A stretch of DNA of 9,748 nt from an uncultured Oscillospiraceae bacterium (GTDB lineage: Bacteria; Bacillota; Clostridia; Oscillospirales; Oscillospiraceae). The DNA lies in NCBI GenBank assembly GCA_900763675.1, contig CAAFLE010000100.1:1-9748 (forward strand). The letters are read 5' to 3'. Positions 6,590-9,748 of the stretch are shown here, piece after piece; the first letter of the stretch is position 1; every line of letters begins with the position of its first letter. The notes under the pieces were generated by a model. That model had not been told where the DNA came from, ran no database searches, and saw only the letters and a program-made list of their open reading frames with translations. The position numbers and the translations under genes are program-made.

Positions 6590-6997
6590 ATGAAGAAAAT
6601 TGTTGCTTTGCTGCTTGCCGCGCTGCTCGTCCTTGCACTTGCCGGCTGCGGCGGAAACGCCGAGACCCCCGCGCCGACCGAAGCGCCCGCGACGGAAGCG
6701 CCTGCCGCGACCGAAGCTCCGGCAAGCGAAGCGCCCGCTGCGACGGAAGCTCCCGCCGAGCCGGAAGCGGCGGCGGACGATGTTGACGCAAAGATCGAGC
6801 AGGTCCTCGCGCTCAAGGACCACCCGGTACAGGAGCTGTATGACGCCATCGGTATGCCCACCGGCGAGCCGGAGTACGCGTCGAGCTGCCTCGTCACCGG
6901 CGGCAAGGACGGCGTGCTGCCCTACGACGGCTTCACGGTGTATACCCTCGTGCAGCCCGACGGCGCCGAGACCGTGTACGACGTAGAGAAGAACTGA
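6590..6997 (+). CDS. Small lipoprotein with TEAPA-repeat linker, function unknown
   Basis: A 135-residue predicted lipoprotein. MKK, a hydrophobic stretch and the lipobox LAGC put the lipidated cysteine at residue 20. Residues 26-62 are a Pro/Ala/Thr/Glu linker of repeated TEAPA-like units, which would hold the C-terminal part away from the membrane. Residues 65-135 form a small compact domain with an early helix (VDAKIEQVLAL), an LYDAIGMPTG segment, one cysteine (Cys100) and a YDGFTVYTLV strand. I do not recognise this domain; its helix-then-strand pattern loosely recalls small SmpA/BLIP-like modules, but that is a guess. The ATG at 6590 has AAAAGGAG about 11 bases upstream and lies 26 bases after the DHHW stop, with no promoter between them. 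It is therefore probably the third operon gene and may assist glycan acylation. Confidence 0.8.
   Translation: MKKIVALLLAALLVLALAGCGGNAETPAPTEAPATEAPAATEAPASEAPAATEAPAEPEAAADDVDAKIEQVLALKDHPVQELYDAIGMPTGEPEYASSCLVTGGKDGVLPYDGFTVYTLVQPDGAETVYDVEKN
6680..6763 (+). repeat. In-frame short tandem repeats coding the TEAPA linker
   Basis: Imperfect 12-15 base units of the type (g/c)CGAAGCGCCCGC(g/t), coding for TEAP followed by A or AA, recur about five times inside the lipoprotein gene. The third-position differences between units show they are not recent perfect duplications, but the tract could vary in length between strains. Confidence 0.7.
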
Positions 6998-7001
6998 CGA
7001 A

Positions 7002-7033
7002 AAAGCAGACGGGGCAATCGTCCCGTCTGCTTT
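7002..7033 (+). terminator. Hairpin terminator after the lipoprotein gene
   Basis: AAAGCAGACGGG (7002-7013) pairs perfectly with 7022-7033 across an 8-base loop, starting 4 bases after the lipoprotein stop. Only three T residues follow before GGAC, so termination may be partial and allow read-through into the acyltransferase-3 gene, for which I see no promoter of its own. Confidence 0.65.
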
Positions 7034-7034
7034 G

Positions 7035-7116
7035 GACTTTACGAAAGTCTCCCCCTTGTTCCCAAGGGGAAGCGGCGCGGCGAAGCCTTTGAAGAATCCG
7101 GGAAGAGGGGAGGGAG
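7035..7116 (+). repeat. Decayed copy of the CCTCCCC-type palindromic repeat
   Basis: A small hairpin (GACTTT/AAAGTC, 7035-7049) is followed by CCCCTTG (7052-7058) pairing with CAAGGGG (7063-7069) across TTCC. This is nearly the same as the first hairpin of the unit at 8140. The downstream half (GCGGCGCGGCGAAGCC) resembles the second hairpin of the family but no longer pairs well. The tail at 7101-7116 is G/A-rich and supplies the Shine-Dalgarno of the next gene. The region holds no other gene and no clear promoter. Confidence 0.55.
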
Positions 7117-7119
7117 AAC

Positions 7120-8118
7120 GTGACCGGGAAAAGATCGTTCGGCGGCATTGACGTCGGAAAGCTCTGTCTCGCGGTGATCGTTGCGGCGGTGCATACGCTG
7201 ACAATAGAGAGCGGCGTGCCGCTGCTGAACCGTGCATGGACGGAACTGCAGGCGTATCCGGTGCCGTTTTTCTTTCTCGCCGCCGGGTTCTTTCTCGGCA
7301 GACGGCTGCAAAAGCCGTTTTCGGCACGGGAAAACCGCGCCGTGCTGACCGGCTATCTCCGGCGGATGGCGCGGATGTATGCGCTGTGGTCGCTCGTCTA
7401 TTTCCCGTTCGCGTTTCCCGGCTATCTGCAAAGCGCCGGTTCGGCGGGGAAGGCGTTTTTGGACTATGCGTGCGACGCCCTCTTTTTCGGGAGCTACGGT
7501 CCGTTCCCGGTCCTCTGGTACCTTCTCGCCGCGGTGTACGCGGCGCTGCTGCTCCTGCTGCTGCACGCGCTGCGCTCGCCGGACGGCGGCGTGCTGTGCG
7601 CGGGACTGGCGTTTATCGTTATCTACCGCTTCATACAAAGCCACATATGGATGAGCGGCGTGCAGGCGCCGGCGCTTCGCTTCCTCCAGCACGCTTACCT
7701 TGCCACGTTCCGCTCCGGGCGCGTGTTCCTCGGGTGCGTATATGTTCCCATCGGCGTTTTTCTCTCCCGCCGTATGCCGCCGCGCCCGGCGGCAGCGGCA
7801 ATGCTCGCGCTCGGCTTTGGCGGCGAGGTGCTGCGCTCCGGACTGCCATGGCTCGCGCTGCCGCTGCGCGTGACCGGCACGGTGGGGCTTTTCTCGCTTG
7901 CGGCGTCGATACAGACGCCGGAGCGGAGGGCGTTTTACGTGTGCCGGTATATGAGTACGGGGATTTATTTCACCCATATGCTCGTCTGGTACGTCTACTG
8001 TATGGCGGTCCGCGGCGCTCTGACGCGCTCGCCGGACGCCTTTTTCGCGGCGCTCGCCGTTTCGGCGCTGCTCTCGCTCGGATACGCGCACATCCGGCTG
8101 AAAAAGAAGCATGGCTGA
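7120..8118 (+). CDS. Acyltransferase family 3 (AT3, OafA/WecH-like) membrane protein
   Basis: Integral membrane acyltransferase of 332 residues with about ten hydrophobic segments, expected to O-acylate a surface sugar or lipid-linked glycan. The family marks are all near the N-terminus: GIDVGKLCLAVIVAAVHT at 9-26, where His25 is the expected catalytic residue of the first helix; VPFFFLAAGFFL at 48-59; and an RRMAR (RxxxR) motif at 81-85 before YALW. LWYLLAAVY and, near the C-terminus, GIYFTHMLVWY match later family segments. There is no C-terminal SGNH domain, so this is a stand-alone AT3. The start is GTG at 7120 with GGAGG 6 bases upstream. It follows the acylation operon on the same strand after a weak terminator, and may be co-transcribed by read-through. 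The acceptor is unknown. Confidence 0.88.
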   Translation: MTGKRSFGGIDVGKLCLAVIVAAVHTLTIESGVPLLNRAWTELQAYPVPFFFLAAGFFLGRRLQKPFSARENRAVLTGYLRRMARMYALWSLVYFPFAFPGYLQSAGSAGKAFLDYACDALFFGSYGPFPVLWYLLAAVYAALLLLLLHALRSPDGGVLCAGLAFIVIYRFIQSHIWMSGVQAPALRFLQHAYLATFRSGRVFLGCVYVPIGVFLSRRMPPRPAAAAMLALGFGGEVLRSGLPWLALPLRVTGTVGLFSLAASIQTPERRAFYVCRYMSTGIYFTHMLVWYVYCMAVRGALTRSPDAFFAALAVSALLSLGYAHIRLKKKHG

Positions 8119-8139
8119 ATCCCCATAAACCGCGTCTAA

Positions 8140-8197
8140 GCCTCCCCTTGTTCTCAAGGGGAGGTGTCGGCGGCGCAGCCGCTGACGGAGGGGATGA
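8140..8197 (+). repeat. Palindromic repeat unit A1
   Basis: First hairpin: CCTCCCCTTG (8141-8150) pairs perfectly with 8155-8164 around TTCT. Second hairpin: GTCGGCGGC (8166-8174) pairs with GCCGCTGAC (8178-8186) around GCA, with one G-T pair. The unit ends in GGAGGGGATGA. Its last 41 bases, running on through two more A residues to 8199, are identical to unit A2 at 8334-8392. It is intergenic, about 20 bases after the AT3 stop codon. Confidence 0.8.
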
Positions 8198-8207
8198 AAG
8201 AGCCGCC

Positions 8208-8261
8208 ATCCCCTCAGACTCGCCTGACGGCTCGCCAGCTCCCCTTGAACCCAAGGGGAGC
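8208..8261 (-). repeat. Palindromic repeat unit B, inverted relative to A1
   Basis: Read on the minus strand this has the same design as A1. It has a perfect 10-bp hairpin (8238-8247 with 8252-8261, loop AACC), a second imperfect hairpin (8224-8229 with 8233-8238), and a terminal GAGGGGAT. It faces A1 tail to tail: GAGGGGAT at 8188-8195 is complementary to ATCCCCTC at 8208-8215, so A1 and B can also fold into one larger stem with a 12-base loop. Confidence 0.7.
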
Positions 8262-8268
8262 CGTTTTT
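8238..8268 (+). terminator. Repeat-embedded terminator for the AT3 gene
   Basis: GCTCCCCTTG (8238-8247) pairs perfectly with CAAGGGGAGC (8252-8261), followed by CG and five T residues (8264-8268). This has the form of an intrinsic terminator on the plus strand and is the best one downstream of the AT3 stop at 8118. The stem is the first hairpin of repeat unit B. Confidence 0.6.
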
Positions 8269-8326
8269 GCCTCCCTTGTGTAAAGGGAGGTGGTTTTTGC
8301 CATAGGCAAAAAACGGAGGGATCGTC
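8269..8326 (+). repeat. Palindromic repeat unit C (variant)
   Basis: First hairpin: CCTCCCTT (8270-8277) with AAGGGAGG (8283-8290), loop GTGTA. Second hairpin: GTTTTTGCC (8293-8301) with GGCAAAAAAC (8305-8314), loop ATA, with one extra A. It ends in GGAGGGATCGTC. It shares the design of unit A but has a different stem sequence, so it is a separate subfamily. I recall closely similar elements as common in gut clostridial genomes. Confidence 0.75.
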
Positions 8327-8333
8327 GTTTCTT

Positions 8334-8392
8334 AGCCTCCCCTTGCCCCCAATGGGAGGTGTCGGCGGCGCAGCCGCTGACGGAGGGGATGA
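8334..8392 (+). repeat. Palindromic repeat unit A2
   Basis: Second copy of unit A, in the same orientation as A1. The first stem (8336-8345 with 8350-8359) has one C-T mismatch and a C-rich loop. From 8353 on, the unit is identical to A1 over 41 bases, through the second hairpin and the GGAGGGGATGA end. The unit runs directly into the terminator of the minus-strand gene at 8435. Confidence 0.8.
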
Positions 8393-8435
8393 AAACTCCT
8401 ACCCCGTCTGCCGGTTTTCGGCAGACGGGAGTTTT
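8392..8435. terminator. Bidirectional terminator downstream of the GT-C-like gene
   Basis: CCCGTCTGCCG (8403-8413) pairs perfectly with 8419-8429 around GTTTT, and the outer AAAACT (8392-8397) pairs with AGTTTT (8430-8435) across a 5-base bulge. On the minus strand it abuts the stop codon at 8435-8437 and its right-hand end gives GGAGTTTTC. On the plus strand AGTTTTC also follows the stem. The inner stem shares the 9-mer GCAGACGGG with the terminator at 7002-7033. Confidence 0.75.
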
Positions 8436-9748
8436 CATGTCTCGGCGGGCTTCTTTTTGAAAAGCAGAAGCAGCAGCCGGATGAACAGGATTTCCGCGGC
8501 GAGGTACAGAAGCGGGAGACTGTAGAACATATAGCGCGACAGCGCGAAAACGCCGAGCGAAACGAACCAGCAGTTCAAAAGCGTGAGCAAAAGCGCTGCG
8601 AGCATCAGCCGGCTTTCCAGCACCAGAACGCCCTTTTTCCGGCACACGAGCGCCGTGACGAGCGTGACGAGATAAAAGACGGCGGCGAGAACGATGAACG
8701 CCGGCGAGAAGATTGCCACACTCCGCACCGCGCCGGCAAGGAAGTTCATGGACGTGTGGCGCAGGAGACTCAGCGGTCGGTGCGCCGCGAGCCGCAGTGC
8801 GATGCGCACGGAAAAGGCGGTCGCATTCTCCAGCGGCGTATATTCCAGCATGAACGTGGAGAGCGAATCCTTGAGCGTGTCGTAAAGATCGGTGAAGTAA
8901 TAAAACCGGTCGATCAGCCCCTCCGGCGCACACCGCGCCGCGCAGCCCTCCTCGTCGATGAAGGCGTTCACGTCCTCCAGAAAGCCGCGCTCCGGCGAAT
9001 CCTCCGGAAAGAGCGCCGCGTCCTCCGGCTCGGAACACCAGATCGCCGTTGCCAGCACGACGCTGCGCCCCATCGTGGCGTTCTGTCCGAAGCCGTGCTT
9101 GTAGGCGTTGGACGCGGTGTTGAGCGCGGAGCAGAGCAGGAATACGGCGGCGGCGAGCGCAGCGCCCGCAGCGACGGAAACGGCGCGGGAACGGCTTGCC
9201 GCACGCATGGCGCGGATGCCGAGCGCGAGAACAATGAGCAGCGTCCACGAGAGCTGTCCGCGTGCGCCGATGAGAAGAAACGAGAACAGCGCGGCGAGCA
9301 GCGCGTTTTTCAACGAGGGATAGCGCCATGCGGCGAAGGTATATTTGATGAGAAGAATGTAGAGCGGATAGGCAAGACCCTCGGAGAAGATGACGTTGGA
9401 CGCGAGAATGTGGTTGCCGGTAAAGACGAGCTGCAAAAGGAAGCACGCGCCGGCGGTGAACGTCACGCCGAGATACCCGGCGTTCGAGAGATCGAGCTGC
9501 CGCCGCAGATATTCGCAAAGCGAAAATACGGACCACGCAAGGAAAGCATTCTGCACGATGGCGCACCAGGGGAGGTAACTCTCCTCCCCAAAAACGCCCC
9601 GCAGCGCCGCGAGAAACCACGGATACAGGAAATTCACGCGGGGGCTGAAAGCAATGTATTTTCTTGTATCCGGGCAGATATGATACCCGAACGCAAAATA
9701 CTGCCCGACAAACACGAGTACCAGAGCCGCGAGAGCGACCCACGCACA
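8435..9748 (-). CDS. Polytopic membrane protein, probable GT-C type glycosyltransferase (5' end off window)
   Basis: At least 437 residues. The frame is open to base 9748 and reads a hydrophobic segment (CAWVALAALVLVFVGQYF) across the edge. The GTG at 9715 is therefore probably internal and the true start lies beyond the window. About ten membrane segments flank a soluble region at roughly residues 210-310 of the visible part. PDTRKY near 26-31, then NFLYPWFLAAL near 39-49, resembles the acidic loop and YP segment of PMT/ArnT-like GT-C enzymes. IFSEGLAYPLYILL near 120-133 and LSRYMFYSLPLLYL near 403-416 also fit that fold. Such enzymes add sugars from polyprenyl-phosphate donors outside the membrane. 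The assignment rests on topology and loose motifs. It converges on the acylation genes, and its 3' end meets the terminator at 8392-8435. Confidence 0.6.
   Translation of the reverse strand, partial: CAWVALAALVLVFVGQYFAFGYHICPDTRKYIAFSPRVNFLYPWFLAALRGVFGEESYLPWCAIVQNAFLAWSVFSLCEYLRRQLDLSNAGYLGVTFTAGACFLLQLVFTGNHILASNVIFSEGLAYPLYILLIKYTFAAWRYPSLKNALLAALFSFLLIGARGQLSWTLLIVLALGIRAMRAASRSRAVSVAAGAALAAAVFLLCSALNTASNAYKHGFGQNATMGRSVVLATAIWCSEPEDAALFPEDSPERGFLEDVNAFIDEEGCAARCAPEGLIDRFYYFTDLYDTLKDSLSTFMLEYTPLENATAFSVRIALRLAAHRPLSLLRHTSMNFLAGAVRSVAIFSPAFIVLAAVFYLVTLVTALVCRKKGVLVLESRLMLAALLLTLLNCWFVSLGVFALSRYMFYSLPLLYLAAEILFIRLLLLLFKKKPAET

Noticed and set aside
7039..8157. 372-codon minus-strand frame opposite the AT3 gene
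   Set aside because: Arg/His/Glu-rich translation typical of an antisense frame. It runs through repeats and a terminator, and the plus strand encodes a convincing AT3 protein.
8140..8392. CRISPR array
   Set aside because: The units are palindromic, of differing sequence and orientation, with no uniform repeats separated by unique spacers, and no cas genes are nearby.
8214..9743. 509-codon minus-strand frame overlapping the GT-C-like gene
   Set aside because: Arg/Ala-rich shadow that continues through repeat units A2, C and B. The neighbouring frame gives regular membrane helices and ends precisely at a terminator.

Overview
The window looks like a chromosomal segment of a GC-rich member of the Clostridia, probably an Oscillospiraceae/Ruminococcaceae-type gut Firmicute. 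The basis is strong AGGAGG-type ribosome binding sites, low-GC SigA-type promoters set in GC-rich DNA, frequent TTG/GTG starts, Gram-positive families (PepF, YwlG/UPF0340, an ECF S component, DUF4342) and CCTCCC...GGAGGGAT palindromic repeats of a kind I recall from such genomes. The taxon is inferred. No tRNA, rRNA, CRISPR array, insertion sequence or phage gene is visible.

Layout. Bases 1-33 hold an intrinsic terminator. Bases 48-1862 (minus) encode oligoendopeptidase F. Divergent from it, a two-gene plus-strand operon (2062-3117) encodes an ECF transporter S component and a YwlG/UPF0340 protein. Its promoter overlaps one arm of an 11-bp inverted repeat. It converges across a hairpin (3140-3170) on a minus-strand DUF4342 gene (3186-3617). 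A compact divergent promoter region follows (3618-3812).

Bases 3813-8118 (plus) carry an envelope-acylation gene group: an MBOAT O-acyltransferase, a DHHW/AlgX-like SGNH protein, a small lipoprotein with a TEAPA-repeat linker and, after a weak terminator and a decayed repeat, an acyltransferase-3 membrane protein. Bases 8119-8434 are non-coding and filled by four palindromic repeat units (A1, B, C, A2) and two terminators. Bases 8435-9748 (minus) encode a polytopic membrane protein, probably a GT-C type glycosyltransferase, whose 5' end lies beyond the window.

How the parts fit. MBOAT plus DHHW/AlgX-type protein is a known arrangement for moving acyl (usually acetyl) groups across the membrane onto an exported polysaccharide. 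The lipoprotein, the second acyltransferase and the nearby candidate glycosyltransferase suggest that the right half decorates or builds a surface glycan. The left half (peptidase, vitamin-type importer, YwlG, DUF4342) is ordinary housekeeping content. The points most worth a second look are the lipoprotein, the repeat mosaic with its embedded terminator, the inverted repeat at the ECF promoter, and the ECF-YwlG pairing.
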